Positions 5,230 to 5,314 of a stretch of DNA of 5,314 bases are shown in pieces. Made by a program: the position numbers and the translations under genes. The stretch spans positions 1 to 5,314 of the forward strand of contig CAKMOP010000266.1 of the NCBI GenBank assembly GCA_927910985.1, in the 5' to 3' direction. Under the pieces are notes generated by a model. That model worked only from the letters and a program-made list of their open reading frames with translations. It had not been told where the DNA came from and did not search any database. Source of the DNA: an uncultured Porphyromonas sp. (lineage in GTDB: Bacteria > Bacteroidota > Bacteroidia > Bacteroidales > Porphyromonadaceae). Numbering within the stretch: position 1 is the stretch's first letter; each line of letters opens with the position of its first letter.

Positions 5230-5314
5230 GGCTTTATGCCCGTCTTCTCTCTGAAATTGCTTCCTTGCCTTGCTGCTTGAAGCTTTCTTGCGAACTTCTT
5301 ATCTCCATCAGTAC
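5226..5314 (-). CDS. Possible C-terminal end of a convergent gene (unrecognised, 5' end outside window)
   Basis: On the minus strand a frame is open from the window edge to TAG at 5228-5226, giving about 28 codons that end in KKFARKLQAARQGSNFREK followed by TGIKP. Its stop overlaps the cbiA stop by four bases (CTAA on the plus strand), a common arrangement for tail-to-tail genes. The composition is basic and protein-like. Against it: the stretch is too short to be significant, it uses AGA, AGG and ATA codons that are rare in the neighbouring genes, and a second minus frame (stop 5236-5234) is open too. On the plus strand the ATG at 5236 gives only 14 codons. I cannot assign a function. Confidence 0.3.
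   Translation of the reverse strand, partial: TDGDKKFARKLQAARQGSNFREKTGIKP

Noticed and set aside
5236..5280. ATG six bases after cbiA as the start of a following gene
   Set aside because: It gives only 14 codons before TGA, with no recognisable features.
1..5314. Mobile element, integration site or CRISPR array near the tRNA genes
   Set aside because: No integrase or transposase motifs, no spaced direct repeats, and no second copy of any tRNA 3' end were seen.

Overview
This is an ordinary-looking stretch of core genome from a GC-rich member of the Bacteroidetes, most likely a Porphyromonas-type organism. Three things point there. The promoters in front of the tRNA genes fit the Bacteroidetes sigma-ABfr pattern (TTG/TTTG, 19-20 nt, TAnnTTTG). 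There are no clear Shine-Dalgarno sequences in front of the genes. The first gene encodes an OmpA-family C-terminus of the kind found in Porphyromonas outer membrane proteins. The genus is an inference; the phylum is much safer.

Layout, left to right: (1) the 3' end of an OmpA-family cell-envelope gene, followed by a hairpin and a strong intrinsic terminator; (2) a tRNA cluster, Gln(UUG), Asp(GUC) and Pro(UGG), with matching promoters before Gln and before Asp and a strong terminator after Pro; (3) a THUMP-domain RNA methyltransferase related to the RlmL half of E. coli RlmKL, with an Arg-rich disordered tail ending at an A8 run; (4) a second tRNA pair, Leu(CAG) and Leu(GAG), with its own consensus promoter and a terminator built like the one after tRNA-Pro; (5) ispE, 4-diphosphocytidyl-2-C-methyl-D-erythritol kinase of the MEP isoprenoid pathway; (6) cbiA/cobB, cobyrinate a,c-diamide synthase of corrinoid synthesis, 24 nt after ispE and probably co-transcribed; (7) 85 nt at the right edge that may hold the C-terminal end of a convergent minus-strand gene.

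The genes are housekeeping functions (translation, rRNA modification, isoprenoids, cofactor) and do not form one pathway. All confident genes are on the plus strand. I found no mobile element, CRISPR array, defence system or biosynthetic novelty. The points worth a second look are small: a possible slippage or frameshift at the A8 run ending the methyltransferase, a tandem RPEG(G/S) repeat in its tail, near-identical architecture of the two tRNA terminators and of two tRNA promoters, a CCA end encoded in only one of five tRNAs, the very short leader of ispE behind a terminator, and the possible stop-codon overlap at the right edge.
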